From positions 62,001 to 126,000 of the forward strand of contig NZ_NPKR01000002.1 in assembly GCF_008329535.1 (NCBI RefSeq): a stretch of DNA of 64,000 nucleotides. The letters run 5' to 3'. The stretch comes from Mycolicibacterium sp. P1-18 (lineage in GTDB: Bacteria > Actinomycetota > Actinomycetes > Mycobacteriales > Mycobacteriaceae). Positions 18,948 through 30,059 of the stretch are shown here, piece by piece; the stretch's first letter is position 1, and each line of letters begins with the position of its first letter. The position numbers and the translations under genes were made by a program. The notes beneath the pieces are model-generated. The model was not told where the DNA came from and ran no database searches. It saw nothing but the letters and a program-made list of their open reading frames with translations.

Positions 18948-19020
18948 GCCCCCGTCGTCTAGCGGCCTAGGACGCCGCCCTCTCACGGCGGTAGCGTGGG
19001 TTCGAATCCCATCGGGGGTA
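18948..19020 (+). tRNA. tRNA-Glu (anticodon CTC)
   Basis: The 73-nt cloverleaf starts GCCCCCG and has D stem GTCT/GGAC, anticodon stem CCGCC/GGCGG with loop CTCTCAC, T loop TTCGAAT, discriminator A19020 and an encoded CCA (19021-19023). It lies 84 bases after the tRNA-Gln CCA and is likely co-transcribed. Confidence 0.95.
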
Positions 19021-19028
19021 CCACCGGT

Positions 19029-19060
19029 GAAGGCGCTCATCCCTTGGATGGGCGCCCTTC
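19029..19060 (+). terminator. Hairpin terminator after tRNA-Glu
   Basis: A GAAGGCGC...GCGCCCTTC stem extended by CATCC/GGATG with a small bulge folds 6 bases after the tRNA CCA end. It also faces the 3' end of the convergent IclR gene at 19087. Confidence 0.55.
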
Positions 19061-19086
19061 GTCGTTCCGGGGCCCACGTGACGGCG

Positions 19087-19788
19087 TCATAGCCGTTTGG
19101 TGAGGGCGTCGGCCGCGGCCAGGAGATCGGCCGCCCACCGTGCGCCGGGCCGCCTGCCCATCCGGTCGATGGGACCCGACACCGAGATGGCGGCCACCAC
19201 CGACCCGCGGGCGTCCCGCACCGGCGCAGACACGCTTGCCACGCCGGGTTCCCGTTCGGCGGCGCTCTGCGCCCAGCCTCGCTTGCGGACCTCCGCCAGG
19301 GTGCGGTCGGTGAACTTGGCCGTCGGAAGCACGGACTGTTGCGTTGCGGGGTCGCTGTAGGCCAGGAGCACCTTGGCCCCCGAGCCGGCCGTCATCGGCA
19401 GGCGGGTGCCGACGGGCACGGTGTCGCGCAATCCGGCCGGCGGTTCGAGGGCCACCACGCAGACCCGGGACATGCCCTCGCGTCGATACAGTTGCACGCT
19501 CTCGCCGGTGATCTCGCGAAGCCTGGGCAGGACCGCGGCGCTTGCCGCCAGCAGCGGATCGTCGACCCGACCGGCGAGCTCGTTCAGGGCGGGCCCCAGG
19601 CACCACCGACCGTCGGTGTCGCGGGCCAGCAGTCGGTGCACTTCGAGGCCCGCGGCCAACCGGTGGGCGGTGGCCCGGGGCAAGCCCGTGCGCTCGCACA
19701 GATCGGCGAGGCCGCAGGGCGACTCGGCTATGGCGTGCAGTACGCCCACCGCTTTGTCGAGCACGCCGATGCCGCTATCCTGTCCCAT
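19087..19788 (-). CDS. ltbR: IclR-family transcriptional regulator, LtbR type
   Basis: The 233-residue protein has an N-terminal winged helix-turn-helix (GLADLCERTGLPRATAHRL, about residues 26-44) and a C-terminal IclR ligand-binding domain (about 80-230). Its divergent pairing with leuCD is the arrangement of Rv2989 and of Corynebacterium glutamicum LtbR, which represses leuCD and leuB. Leucine-pathway control is therefore inferred by context. A TAGTAT -10 (19795-19800) lies 6 bases from the ATG, so its mRNA is probably leaderless. Confidence 0.88.
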   Translation of the reverse strand: MGQDSGIGVLDKAVGVLHAIAESPCGLADLCERTGLPRATAHRLAAGLEVHRLLARDTDGRWCLGPALNELAGRVDDPLLAASAAVLPRLREITGESVQLYRREGMSRVCVVALEPPAGLRDTVPVGTRLPMTAGSGAKVLLAYSDPATQQSVLPTAKFTDRTLAEVRKRGWAQSAAEREPGVASVSAPVRDARGSVVAAISVSGPIDRMGRRPGARWAADLLAAADALTKRL

Positions 19789-19794
19789 AGGGAG

Positions 19795-19800
19795 ATACTA
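19795..19800 (-). promoter_or_regulatory. -10 of leaderless ltbR promoter
   Basis: On the minus strand TAGTAT fits TANNNT and ends 6 bases before the ltbR ATG. The operator-like palindrome lies directly upstream, covering the -35 side. Confidence 0.5.
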
Positions 19801-19821
19801 GCGTCCCGAATGTTGAGACGC
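19801..19821. promoter_or_regulatory. Operator-like palindrome, candidate LtbR site
   Basis: GCGTC (19801-19805) and GACGC (19817-19821) flank an imperfect 17-bp palindrome of form GTCYCRA-N3-TYGRGAC (19803-19819). A plus-strand TAGCGT at 19799-19804 could be the leuC -10, so a bound repressor would block both directions. Binding by LtbR is inferred from position only. Confidence 0.45.
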
Positions 19822-19840
19822 CCCGCACTGAGACCCAGTG

Positions 19841-19864
19841 CGACGGCAGCGCCCTCTGCCGTCG
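19841..19864 (+). other. Stable hairpin in the leuC leader
   Basis: CGACGGCAG and CTGCCGTCG form a perfect 9-bp stem with a 6-base loop. It ends 16 bases before the leuC ATG, just upstream of GAAGGGATG. No T-tract follows, so it may affect translation or RNA stability rather than termination. Confidence 0.5.
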
Positions 19865-19880
19865 CCCGAAGGGATGAAAG

Positions 19881-21329
19881 ATGGTCATGACCGGAACCCC
19901 AGGCGCACCGCGCACCATGGCAGAGAAGGTGTGGGCCGACCACGTCGTGTCTCACGGCGCGGGACAGGACGCCGCGCGCGAACCCGATCTGATCTACGTC
20001 GACCTGCACCTCGTCCACGAGGTGACCAGCCCTCAGGCATTCGACGGACTTCGCTTGGCGGGACGGCCGGTTCGGCGCACCGATCTGACGATCGCCACCG
20101 AGGACCACAACGTGCCGACCAAGGACATCGACAAGCCGATCGCCGACCCGATCTCGCGCACCCAGGTGGAGACGTTGCGCCGCAACTGCGCCGAATTCGG
20201 CGTCCGCCTCTATCCGATGGGCGACGTCGAGCAGGGCATCGTCCACATCATCGGACCGCAACTGGGCCTCACCCAACCGGGGATGACGATCGTCTGCGGC
20301 GACAGCCACACCTCGACCCACGGTGCGTTCGGCGCCTTGGCGATGGGCATCGGCACCTCCGAGGTCGAGCACGTGCTCGCCACCCAGACATTGCCGTTGC
20401 GGCCGTTCAAGACAATGGCGGTCAACGTCGACGGCGTGCTTCCTCCGGGAACCAGCGCCAAGGACGTGATCCTGGCCGTCATCGCGAAGATCGGCACGGG
20501 CGGCGGGCAGGGCTACGTCATCGAATACCGCGGCAGCGCCATCGAAGCGCTGTCGATGGAGGGGCGGATGACCATCTGCAACATGAGCATCGAGGCAGGC
20601 GCACGCGCCGGCATGGTCGCGCCGGACGAGACCACCTTCGCCTACCTGAAGGGCCGTCCGCACGCCCCGGCGGGCGCCGACTGGGACGCCGCCGTCGAGG
20701 CGTGGAGCCAGTTGCGCACCGACGACGGAGCCGAATTCGACACCGAGGTGTACCTCGACGCGGCCGAGTTGAGCCCGTTCGTCACCTGGGGCACCAACCC
20801 GGGTCAGGGCGTCCCACTGAGCGCCTCGGTGCCCGACCCAGAACTGATGTTCGACGAAGGGGAGCGCCAGGCGGCCGAGAAGGCCTTGGCGTACATGGAT
20901 CTTCAGCCGGGTACCGCGATGCGCGACATCCCGGTCGACACGGTGTTCGTGGGCTCGTGCACCAACGGCCGCATCGAGGATCTGAGGATCGTCGCGGACG
21001 TCCTGCGCGGCAGGAAGATCGCCGACGGAATGCGGATGCTGGTCGTGCCGGGGTCGATGAAGGTCCGCGTCCAGGCCGAATCCGAAGGGCTGGGCGACAT
21101 CTTCGTCGCGGCCGGGGCCGAGTGGCGGCAGGCCGGCTGCTCCATGTGCCTCGGCATGAATCCCGATCAGCTCGCACCGGGGGAGCGCTGCGCGGCGACG
21201 TCGAACCGAAACTTCGAAGGGCGCCAAGGCAAGGGTGGCCGCACCCACCTGGTCTCGCCTGCGGTGGCCGCGGCGACGGCCGTGCGCGGCACCCTGTCCT
21301 CACCCGCCGACCTGACCCAGAATCGCTAG
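19881..21329 (+). CDS. leuC: 3-isopropylmalate dehydratase, large subunit
   Basis: LeuC with LeuD isomerises 2-isopropylmalate to 3-isopropylmalate using a [4Fe-4S] cluster. The 482-residue protein shows the cluster ligands in [11 protein letters not shown] and in [10 protein letters not shown], and the aconitase-type [19 protein letters not shown]. It starts at ATG 19881, after GAAGGGATGAAAG. It is divergent from ltbR and 9 bases upstream of leuD. Confidence 0.97.
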   Translation: MVMTGTPGAPRTMAEKVWADHVVSHGAGQDAAREPDLIYVDLHLVHEVTSPQAFDGLRLAGRPVRRTDLTIATEDHNVPTKDIDKPIADPISRTQVETLRRNCAEFGVRLYPMGDVEQGIVHIIGPQLGLTQPGMTIVCGDSHTSTHGAFGALAMGIGTSEVEHVLATQTLPLRPFKTMAVNVDGVLPPGTSAKDVILAVIAKIGTGGGQGYVIEYRGSAIEALSMEGRMTICNMSIEAGARAGMVAPDETTFAYLKGRPHAPAGADWDAAVEAWSQLRTDDGAEFDTEVYLDAAELSPFVTWGTNPGQGVPLSASVPDPELMFDEGERQAAEKALAYMDLQPGTAMRDIPVDTVFVGSCTNGRIEDLRIVADVLRGRKIADGMRMLVVPGSMKVRVQAESEGLGDIFVAAGAEWRQAGCSMCLGMNPDQLAPGERCAATSNRNFEGRQGKGGRTHLVSPAVAAATAVRGTLSSPADLTQNR

Positions 21330-21338
21330 GAGACAGCC

Positions 21339-21932
21339 ATGGAAGCCTTCCGTACCCACACCGGGATCGGCGTTCCGCTGCGCCGGACCAACGTCGACAC
21401 CGACCAGATCATCCCCGCGGTGTACCTGAAGCGGGTCACCCGAACGGGTTTCGAGGACGGGCTGTTCGCCGCCTGGCGCAACGACCCCTCGTTCGTCCTG
21501 AACCTCCCGCCGTTCGACAAGGGTTCGGTTCTGGTGGCCGGTCCCGACTTCGGCACCGGGTCCTCCCGCGAGCACGCCGTGTGGGCACTCATGGACTTCG
21601 GATTCCGGGTGGTGATCTCGTCCCGGTTCGCCGACATCTTCCGCGGGAATTCGGGGAAGGCGGGACTTTTGGCCGCCGAAGTCGCGCAAGACGATGTGGA
21701 AATCCTGTGGAAGTTGATCGAGCAGCAACCGGGCCTGGAAATCACTGTGGATCTGAAGGATCGAAGCATCCACGCCGGAACGGTCATGGTGCCGTTCACG
21801 ATTGACGACTACACCGCGTGGCGACTGCTCGAAGGCCTGGACGATATAGGCCTTACGCTGCGCAAACAGGACGACATCACCGCCTTCGAGGCGAGCCGGC
21901 CGAGCTGGAAGCCGCGCACCATTTCGGTGTGA
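21339..21932 (+). CDS. leuD: 3-isopropylmalate dehydratase, small subunit
   Basis: The 197-residue swivel-domain subunit carries the substrate-binding segment [16 protein letters not shown] (about residues 68-83) and the [16 protein letters not shown]-terminal region. TAGGAGACAGCC precedes ATG 21339. It completes the isopropylmalate isomerase with LeuC. Confidence 0.97.
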   Translation: MEAFRTHTGIGVPLRRTNVDTDQIIPAVYLKRVTRTGFEDGLFAAWRNDPSFVLNLPPFDKGSVLVAGPDFGTGSSREHAVWALMDFGFRVVISSRFADIFRGNSGKAGLLAAEVAQDDVEILWKLIEQQPGLEITVDLKDRSIHAGTVMVPFTIDDYTAWRLLEGLDDIGLTLRKQDDITAFEASRPSWKPRTISV

Positions 21933-21988
21933 CGGCGGGCCAAAAAGGGCCGAAATCACCCCCAGCAAGCCCGTTTTGGGACCGCCGT

Positions 21989-22049
21989 ACCACCGGTGGT
22001 GTGGGGCAACCCGATTGCCGAAATTGGTGCCAGCTATTCCCGAAATTGG
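21989..22049. repeat. Palindrome and tandem 10-bp repeats upstream of hupB
   Basis: A 12-bp perfect palindrome (21989-22000) is followed by two exact copies of CCGAAATTGG (22018-22027 and 22040-22049) spaced 22 bases start to start, about two helical turns. The second copy ends 9 bases before the hupB -35. They could be regulator sites. Confidence 0.4.
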
Positions 22050-22058
22050 GCGTGGCTC

Positions 22059-22088
22059 TTGGAAATCAGCGGTGTAAAGGTTTACCGT
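22059..22088 (+). promoter_or_regulatory. hupB promoter candidate (-35 TTGGAA, -10 TACCGT)
   Basis: TTGGAA (22059-22064) and TACCGT (22083-22088) have an 18-base spacer, the same -10 and spacing as the ilv promoter. The leader would be about 40 bases and includes CGGAGG before ATG 22135. Confidence 0.5.
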
Positions 22089-22134
22089 AGCTTTCAGTTG
22101 GCTCAAGGTGGGCCACAGGCTTCGGAGGTTTTGC

Positions 22135-22848
22135 ATGAACAAGGCAGAGCTCATCGACGTCCTCACGGACAAGTTGGGCACCGATCGTCGGCAGGCGACC
22201 GCCGCCGTGGAGAACGTCGTCGACACCATCGTGCGTGCCGTCCACAAGGGCGACAGCGTCACCATCACCGGCTTCGGCGTGTTCGAGCAGCGTCGCCGCG
22301 CCGCCCGTGTTGCGCGAAATCCGCGCACCGGTGAGACCGTCAAGGTCAAGCCGACGTCCGTCCCGGCATTCCGGCCAGGGGCACAGTTCAAGGCCGTTGT
22401 GTCTGGCGCACAGCGTCTCCCGTCGGAGGGTCCCGCCGTGAAGCGCGGTGCCACCGCCGCACCCGCCAAGAGGACCGCCGCCAAGAAGGCAGTCAAGAAG
22501 GCCGCGACGAAGGCTCCGGCCAAGAAGACCGCCGCCACCAAGGCGCCGGCCAAGACCGCTGCCACCAAGGCGCCGGCGAAGAAGACCGCCGCCACGAAGG
22601 CGCCGGCCAAGACCGCTGCCACCAAGGCGCCGGCGAAGAAGACCGCTGCCACCAAGGCGCCGGCGAAGAAGACCGCTGCCACCAAGGCTCCGGTCAAGAA
22701 GGCTGCCGCCACCAAGGCGCCGGCGAAGAAGACCGCTGCCACCAAGGCTCCGGTCAAGAAGGCTGCCGCCACCAAGGCGCCGGCCAAGAAGACCACCGCC
22801 ACCAAGGCACCCGCGAAGAAGGCCCCCGCCAAGAAGGGCCGCAAGTAG
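22135..22848 (+). CDS. hupB: Nucleoid-associated histone-like protein HupB (Lsr2-independent HU with Lys tail)
   Basis: The N-terminal 90 residues are a canonical HU domain ([15 protein letters not shown]; the DNA-intercalating arm contains [14 protein letters not shown]). The rest is a histone H1-like tail of repeated ATKAP-A/V-KK units. Total length is 237 residues, longer than the roughly 205-215 of well-known mycobacterial homologues, because of extra repeats. It compacts DNA and is multifunctional in mycobacteria. ATG 22135 is chosen for its CGGAGG site and the conserved MNKAELI start; the frame extends 27 bases upstream. A strong terminator follows. Confidence 0.96.
   Translation: MNKAELIDVLTDKLGTDRRQATAAVENVVDTIVRAVHKGDSVTITGFGVFEQRRRAARVARNPRTGETVKVKPTSVPAFRPGAQFKAVVSGAQRLPSEGPAVKRGATAAPAKRTAAKKAVKKAATKAPAKKTAATKAPAKTAATKAPAKKTAATKAPAKTAATKAPAKKTAATKAPAKKTAATKAPVKKAAATKAPAKKTAATKAPVKKAAATKAPAKKTTATKAPAKKAPAKKGRK
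22504..22845 (+). repeat. Coding tandem repeat, HupB Lys/Ala/Pro tail
   Basis: Eleven consecutive ATKAP-containing units of 9 or 10 codons are encoded, mostly 30-bp units resembling GCCACCAAGGCGCCGGCGAA. Several neighbouring units are identical at DNA level, including a repeated pair with VKKAA variants, so slippage or recombination can change unit number between strains. Confidence 0.9.
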
Positions 22849-22879
22849 CAGCAGTTCCGGATTCACCTCCGGTACAAGG

Positions 22880-22910
22880 CACGCCGTGGATCGCTCAGAT
22901 CCACGGCGTG
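22880..22910. terminator. Bidirectional terminator between hupB and mutT1
   Basis: A perfect 13-bp inverted repeat (22880-22892 with 22898-22910) has a 5-base loop GCTCA and lies between the two convergent genes, 32 bases after the hupB stop. Confidence 0.75.
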
Positions 22911-22922
22911 TCTGCGTGTGGA

Positions 22923-23858
22923 CTACCCGTCGGCGGCCAGCGGGCTGCCGATGTGGTCGGCGGCGACCAGCGTGTCGTCTGCCAGCGACAGCACCCACGT
23001 GCTGCCCTTGCGATTGCGTGACTTGTCCGGCCGAACCCCGTCGCGGTCACACCACCATGCGATGAGATCCGGAATCACCTTGCCCTGCGAGCAGACCACC
23101 GGAGTGCCGTCGGTCGTGGCGATCTCCAGGAGGCGCCGTCGGGCCGGGCCGTGACTGTCGGCATACGCCTCTTCGGTCAGCGTGGGCTCGTCGTGGATCG
23201 GCACGCCCAACTCCTCGGCGAGCGGGCCGACCGTCTGCTGACACCGCACTCGCGGAGCGGCGTGAACCTCGGTGGCGCCGAAGGCCAGCAGCTGCCCCAC
23301 CAGCGATTCGGCCTGTGCGCGACCGTGCTTGTCCAAGGGGCGATCGTGGTCGTCGCCCTTGTATCTGGCCTTGCTTCCCGCGGTGCCGTGTCGGACCACC
23401 AGCACCGTGCGGGTGTCGGCCGGCTTCTTGGCGAAGCGCCGCAGCACCTTACGGTCGTGGGGATACTGCAGACGTCTGAGGGCGTCTGCGGGGGACAGCC
23501 AGACGAGTTCGTCGACCTCGTCGTTGCGGACGAACTCGCCGCCCACCGCGCGGGCGGCCCAGTACCGCACGTGTTTGACGCCGGACTCCAGCGGATAGCT
23601 GACCGCCGCGAGTCGCCGGCCCAACTCCGATGCGTAGCCGGTCTCCTCGAGGACCTCGCGCACCGCGGTCACGGGTTCGGTCTCGCCGGGATCCACCTTG
23701 CCCTTGGGCAGTGACCAGTCGTCGTAACGCGGTCGGTGCACGACGGCCACCAGTGGTGCGGCGGCGGCACCGGAGCCCTCGTCGTCGGGGCGCCACAGCA
23801 CCGCCCCCGCCGCGGACGTCACCTTGGTGGCCGTCGACGACGGCGATTTCTTCGTCAC
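22923..23858 (-). CDS. mutT1: Nudix hydrolase fused to histidine phosphatase, MutT1
   Basis: The 311-residue protein has an N-terminal Nudix domain with the box [20 protein letters not shown] (about residues 53-72) and a C-terminal histidine-phosphatase domain with the RHG motif [16 protein letters not shown]. In mycobacteria MutT1 (Rv2985, about 317 residues) removes 8-oxo-(d)GTP and diadenosine polyphosphates. GTG 23858 has AGGAG upstream. It is in the same direction as ppk, downstream of it, separated by 66 bases. Confidence 0.93.
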   Translation of the reverse strand: MTKKSPSSTATKVTSAAGAVLWRPDDEGSGAAAAPLVAVVHRPRYDDWSLPKGKVDPGETEPVTAVREVLEETGYASELGRRLAAVSYPLESGVKHVRYWAARAVGGEFVRNDEVDELVWLSPADALRRLQYPHDRKVLRRFAKKPADTRTVLVVRHGTAGSKARYKGDDHDRPLDKHGRAQAESLVGQLLAFGATEVHAAPRVRCQQTVGPLAEELGVPIHDEPTLTEEAYADSHGPARRRLLEIATTDGTPVVCSQGKVIPDLIAWWCDRDGVRPDKSRNRKGSTWVLSLADDTLVAADHIGSPLAADG

Positions 23859-23924
23859 CTCAACTCCTGCAGGTCATTCGAGAACGTGACGATCAACACG
23901 CCACCCGCCGGCCATCCGACGGCG

Positions 23925-26099
23925 TCACGGATGCCGGTGACGTTCCATCAGCGAGACCTGGTGGTCCCGCACCGTCTGACCCTCGTGCGGCGACGCGGTC
24001 CAGTGACCGTCGGGCGCCAATTCCCAACACCTGGTGGTCGGGTCCATGGCGGACTCGAAGACGTCGTTGAGTTGATCGGACAAGCGCGGATCCTTCACCT
24101 GTGCCATCACCTCGACGCGACGGTCCAGATTACGATGCATCATGTCGGCACTGCCGATCCAGAACTCGTCGATGGCGCGAAAGTGAATGATTCGCGAATG
24201 CTCGAGGAACCGCCCGAGAATCGACCGGACGGTGATGTTCTCGGAGAACCCCGGCACTCCCGGCCGCAGTGCGCAGATGCCACGCACCACGACCTCCACC
24301 CGCACCCCTGCCTGGGACGCCCGGTAGAGCGCGTCGATGACCTGCTCGTCGACGAGTGCGTTGGCCTTCACCCGAATACGCGCCTCGGCACCGTCCCGGT
24401 GGGCGGCGATCTCACGTTCGATGCGCTCGACGATGCCCCGGCGGACGCCGTAGGGGGCCACCAGCAGATTGCGGTAGGACACCTTGCGCGAGTACCCGGT
24501 AAGGGAATTGAACAGATCGGTGAGGTCGGCGCCGATGTCGGGCGAGGCCGTCAACAACCCCACGTCCTCGTAGAGTCGCGAGGTCTTGGGGTTGTAGTTG
24601 CCCGTGCCGATGTGGCAGTAACGCCGAATGGTCGAGCCCTCACGGCGCACGACGAGGCATGTCTTGCAATGGGTCTTGAGGCCGATCAGGCCGTAGACCA
24701 CGTGAACCCCGGCCTGTTCCAGGGCGCGGGCCCACTTGATGTTGGCCTGCTCGTCGAAGCGGGCCTTGATCTCCACCAGCGCCACGACCTGCTTGCCGGC
24801 CTCGGCGGCGTCGATCAGAGCGCTGACGATCGGCGAATCGCCGGACGTGCGGTACAGGGTCTGCTTGATGGCCAGCACGTTCGGGTCCGCGGCCGCCTGC
24901 TCGATGAAGCGTTGCACCGTCGTGGAGAAGGAGTCGTACGGATGGTGCACCAACACGTCCCCGTCGCGCAGCGTCGCGAAGATGCTCTTCGGCGTCTCCC
25001 GTTCGCCGAACGCCGGCGGCGTCGCCGGCACGAAGGGCGGGTCCTTGAGGGCGGGCCGGTCGACCCCGTAGATCTGCCACAGCGACGACAGGTCCAGGAG
25101 GCCCGGCACCTCGATCACGTCGCCCGGGTGGACGTCGAGCTCGCGCAACAGGAGTTCGAGCATGTTCTCGGTCATGTCGTCGGCGACTTCCAGCCGCACC
25201 GGCGAACCGAAGCGGCGACGCGCGAGTTCGCGCTCGAGGGCCTGCAACAGGTCCTCGTCGCGATCCTCCTCGACCTCGAAGTCGGCGTTGCGCGTGATGC
25301 GGAAGGCGTGGTGCTCCACGATCTCCAAGCCGGGGAACAGCACCGAGAGGAACGCCGAGATGAGTTCCTCCATCGGGAGGAAGCGGATGGCCGCGCCGCC
25401 CTCGCGCGGGCCGAGTTCGACGAAGCGGTCCACGTTGTCGGGGACCTTGATTCGCGCGAAGTGCTGCGTGCCGTCCTCGGGCTGTCGGACGGTGATCGCC
25501 AGGTTCAGGCTCAACCCGCTCACGAACGGGAACGGATGCGCGGGGTCGACGGCCAGGGGGGTGAGGACCGGGAACACCTGCTCGTGGAAGTACACCGACA
25601 GCCGCGCGCGCTCGTCGTCGTCGAGCTGCGCCCACGTCACCACGATGATGCCCTCGTCGGCGAGCGCGGGTCGCACCGCCTCCATGAACACCTTGGCGTG
25701 CCTGCTGGCCAACTGTTGCGTGCGCTCGCCGATGCGCCGCAACTGCTCCCGCGGCGACAATCCGTCGGCCGAGCGAACGGACAGGCCCATCTCGTCGCGG
25801 CGCTTGAGGCCGGCGACGCGAACCATGTAGAACTCGTCGAGATTCGACGAGAAGATCGCGAGGAACTTGGCCCGCTCCAGCAGTGCCAGCGACGGGTCGG
25901 CCGCCAGCGCGAGCACGCGCGAGTTGAAGTCGAGCCAGCTCAGTTCGCGGTTGAGGTAGCGGTCGTCGGGCAGGGCCTCCGACTCGGCGGTGTCGACTAC
26001 GCCCGTCGTGGTGGCCGGCGGGGCGTCGGGCGTGCTGCCGTCCGATGCCCAGCCCGCGTTGGAAGGTCGTGTCTCGGCTTCGGTCACAGGAGAGATCAT
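23925..26099 (-). CDS. ppk: Polyphosphate kinase 1
   Basis: Ppk1 reversibly makes inorganic polyphosphate from ATP. The 724-residue protein (M. tuberculosis 742) has the N-terminal domain beginning [21 protein letters not shown]. The two phospholipase-D-like C-terminal domains carry the catalytic His region [15 protein letters not shown] and [10 protein letters not shown]. The protein ends [11 protein letters not shown]...[12 protein letters not shown] as in relatives. The start ATG 26099 gives MISPVTEAE, aligning with the tuberculosis N-terminus; the open frame upstream to 26207 belongs to cofC sequence. GTG 26087 is an alternative start. Confidence 0.96.
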   Translation of the reverse strand: MISPVTEAETRPSNAGWASDGSTPDAPPATTTGVVDTAESEALPDDRYLNRELSWLDFNSRVLALAADPSLALLERAKFLAIFSSNLDEFYMVRVAGLKRRDEMGLSVRSADGLSPREQLRRIGERTQQLASRHAKVFMEAVRPALADEGIIVVTWAQLDDDERARLSVYFHEQVFPVLTPLAVDPAHPFPFVSGLSLNLAITVRQPEDGTQHFARIKVPDNVDRFVELGPREGGAAIRFLPMEELISAFLSVLFPGLEIVEHHAFRITRNADFEVEEDRDEDLLQALERELARRRFGSPVRLEVADDMTENMLELLLRELDVHPGDVIEVPGLLDLSSLWQIYGVDRPALKDPPFVPATPPAFGERETPKSIFATLRDGDVLVHHPYDSFSTTVQRFIEQAAADPNVLAIKQTLYRTSGDSPIVSALIDAAEAGKQVVALVEIKARFDEQANIKWARALEQAGVHVVYGLIGLKTHCKTCLVVRREGSTIRRYCHIGTGNYNPKTSRLYEDVGLLTASPDIGADLTDLFNSLTGYSRKVSYRNLLVAPYGVRRGIVERIEREIAAHRDGAEARIRVKANALVDEQVIDALYRASQAGVRVEVVVRGICALRPGVPGFSENITVRSILGRFLEHSRIIHFRAIDEFWIGSADMMHRNLDRRVEVMAQVKDPRLSDQLNDVFESAMDPTTRCWELAPDGHWTASPHEGQTVRDHQVSLMERHRHP

Positions 26100-26121
26100 C
26101 CCCCATGGCCGGTCGCGGGTG

Positions 26122-27816
<1,695 letters not shown>

Positions 27817-27821
27817 ACGTC

Positions 27822-28925
27822 ATGAGCGGTCAGTACGGAGACTCCACCCGCAGCGTCAAGGCGACTGCCTCACAACACGTTCCGGGGCAGCCGGTCTCCT
27901 CGCCGCCGGTTCCCGTCTCGGCCTACCACCTGTCGGCCGACGAGTCGCAGCCCGGCGACACCTACGGGCGCAGCTCCAATCCGACGTGGCGCCAACTCGA
28001 GTCGGCGCTCGCCGAGCTCGAGGGGGCGACGTCCGCGCTGGCCTTCGGTTCCGGCATGGCCGCCATCACCTCGGTGCTGCGCGTCCTGGCCAAACCGGGC
28101 ATGACGCTGGTGGTCCCCGCCGACGGTTACTACCAGGTGCGCCTGTACGCCGCCGAATACCTCGCCCCCCTCGGCGTGACCGTCCACGAGGTGCGCGCCG
28201 GCGACATGGTCCAGGCAGCCGAGTCCGCCGACGTCGTCGTCGCCGAGACACCGGTCAACCCGACGCTCGACGTCGTCGACCTGCACGCCTTGGCGCTCAC
28301 CTGCCGCAGCCGCGGCGCCACCCTCGTCGTCGACAACACCGCGCCCACACCCCTTGGGCAGCAACCACTCTCGCTGGGCGCCGATCTGGTGGTGGCCAGC
28401 GCCACCAAGGCGCTGTCCGGCCACAGCGATCTGATCGCGGGGTACGTCGCGAGCTGCCACGCCGACGTGATGGCGGCCGTGGAACGGGAACGGCTGCTGG
28501 GCGGTGCCATCCTGGGCCCGTTCGAGGCGTGGCTGGCGCTGCGCAGTCTCGGCAGTGCCGGGCTGCGCTTCGAACGGCAGTGCCACAACGCCCTCGCGGT
28601 GGCGCTGATGCTTCGGGAGCACCCGGCGGTGCGCTCGGTGCGGTACCCCGGACTGCCCGAGGATCCGGCCCACGCGGTGGCGTGCACCCAGATGCGGCGC
28701 TTCGGTGGCCTGGTCGCCTTCGAACTGGCCGCCGCCGCCGCCGTGCACCGGCTGGTCGAGCGCAGCGACCTGCTGGTCGCCGCCACCAGTTTCGGGGGGC
28801 TCCACACGTCGGTGGACCGGCGTGCGCGCTGGGGTGACCCCGTGCCCGACGGGTTCGCGCGGATGTCGCTGGGCATCGAGGACACCGACGATGTGATCGC
28901 CGACATCACCGCTGCACTGGCCTAG
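27822..28925 (+). CDS. PLP-dependent Cys/Met-metabolism lyase (cystathionine gamma-lyase-like)
   Basis: The 367-residue protein belongs to the Cys/Met-metabolism PLP family. YGRSSNPTWRQLESALAELE carries the phosphate-contacting YxR of the partner subunit, FGSGMAAI the PLP phosphate site, VVDNTAPTPL the Asp that binds the pyridine N, and SATKALSGHSD the Schiff-base Lys196. Whether it is a cystathionine gamma-lyase, methionine gamma-lyase or gamma-synthase cannot be fixed. It starts 5 bases after gpsA and 18 bases before ddl. It is not at this place in M. tuberculosis. Confidence 0.88.
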   Translation: MSGQYGDSTRSVKATASQHVPGQPVSSPPVPVSAYHLSADESQPGDTYGRSSNPTWRQLESALAELEGATSALAFGSGMAAITSVLRVLAKPGMTLVVPADGYYQVRLYAAEYLAPLGVTVHEVRAGDMVQAAESADVVVAETPVNPTLDVVDLHALALTCRSRGATLVVDNTAPTPLGQQPLSLGADLVVASATKALSGHSDLIAGYVASCHADVMAAVERERLLGGAILGPFEAWLALRSLGSAGLRFERQCHNALAVALMLREHPAVRSVRYPGLPEDPAHAVACTQMRRFGGLVAFELAAAAAVHRLVERSDLLVAATSFGGLHTSVDRRARWGDPVPDGFARMSLGIEDTDDVIADITAALA

Positions 28926-28943
28926 CGGTAGCCTCTCTAGGTT

Positions 28944-30059
28944 GTGACCGACAGCTCGAGCCCCCGCGTCCGCGTCGCCGTCGTCTACGGCGGACGAAGC
29001 TCCGAGCACGCCATCTCGTGCGTTTCGGCTGGCAGCATCCTGCGCAACCTCGACCCGGAGCGCTTCGACGTGGTCGCCGTGGGCATCACGCCCCAGGGAT
29101 CCTGGGTGCTGACCGACGGTGGACACGAGTCACTGGCCATCACCGACGGCCGGCTCCCCGAGGTCACCGACGCCGCAGGCACGGCCCTCGCGCTCGCCGC
29201 CGACCCGGGGCGTCGCGGCGAACTGGTGTCCCTCGGTCAGGGCTCCGGTGACGTCCTGGCGGCCGTCGACGTGGTCTTCCCGGTGCTGCACGGACCGTAT
29301 GGCGAGGACGGCACCATCCAGGGACTGCTCGAACTCGCCGGGGTGCCCTACGTCGGCGCCGGCGTGCTGGCGAGCGCGGCGGGCATGGACAAGGAGTTCA
29401 CCAAGAAGCTGCTGGCGGCCGAGGGTCTGCCCATCGGCGACCAGGTGGTGTTGCGCGCCCACGACGAGACCCTGGAGCTGGAGGACCGTCAGCGGCTGGG
29501 CCTGCCGGTGTTCGTCAAGCCCGCGCGCGGCGGCTCGTCGATCGGCGTCAGCCGCGTCACCTCCTGGGACGATCTCGCAGCGGCCGTCGCCAACGCACGC
29601 CGCCACGACCCCAAGGTGATCGTCGAGGCCGCGGTGCCCGGTCGCGAACTGGAGTGCGGCGTGCTCGAATTTCCCGACGGTCACGTCGAGGCCAGCACCG
29701 TCGGGGAGATCCGGGTAGCCGGCGTCCGAGGCCGCGAGGACGCGTTCTACGACTTCGCCACCAAGTACCTCGAAGACGCCGCCGAGCTCGACGTGCCCGC
29801 CAAGATCGACGACGAGACCGCCGACCAGATACGGCAACTGGCGATCAAGGCGTTTCGGGCCATCGACTGTCAGGGCCTGGCCCGCGTCGACTTCTTCCTC
29901 ACCGACGACGGCCCGGTGATCAACGAGATCAACACGATGCCGGGCTTCACCACCATCTCGATGTATCCGCGGATGTGGGCCGCCAGCGGCGTCGACTACC
30001 CGACGCTGCTCGCCGCTATGGTCGACACCGCGGTGGCGCGGGGCACCGGCCTGCGTTAA
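28944..30059 (+). CDS. ddl: D-alanine--D-alanine ligase
   Basis: Ddl makes the D-Ala-D-Ala dipeptide for peptidoglycan; it is the target of D-cycloserine. The 371-residue ATP-grasp enzyme has the N-terminal [13 protein letters not shown], the central [18 protein letters not shown] and the C-terminal metal-binding [23 protein letters not shown] 28944 is used; a TAGCCT (28929-28934) nine bases upstream may be its -10. Its stop overlaps the convergent DUF3515 gene by 4 bases. Confidence 0.95.
   Translation: MTDSSSPRVRVAVVYGGRSSEHAISCVSAGSILRNLDPERFDVVAVGITPQGSWVLTDGGHESLAITDGRLPEVTDAAGTALALAADPGRRGELVSLGQGSGDVLAAVDVVFPVLHGPYGEDGTIQGLLELAGVPYVGAGVLASAAGMDKEFTKKLLAAEGLPIGDQVVLRAHDETLELEDRQRLGLPVFVKPARGGSSIGVSRVTSWDDLAAAVANARRHDPKVIVEAAVPGRELECGVLEFPDGHVEASTVGEIRVAGVRGREDAFYDFATKYLEDAAELDVPAKIDDETADQIRQLAIKAFRAIDCQGLARVDFFLTDDGPVINEINTMPGFTTISMYPRMWAASGVDYPTLLAAMVDTAVARGTGLR

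Noticed and set aside
19810-19890. 26-codon frame before leuC as a leader peptide
   Set aside because: It contains only two Leu codons, no run of regulatory codons, and no terminator follows.
22018-22049. Insertion-sequence end or attachment site near hupB
   Set aside because: No transposase, no target duplication and base composition as in the surroundings; the repeats look regulatory instead.
22504-22845. Possible CRISPR or non-coding repeat array
   Set aside because: The units are in frame and code the HupB tail, lack spacers, and have no cas genes nearby.
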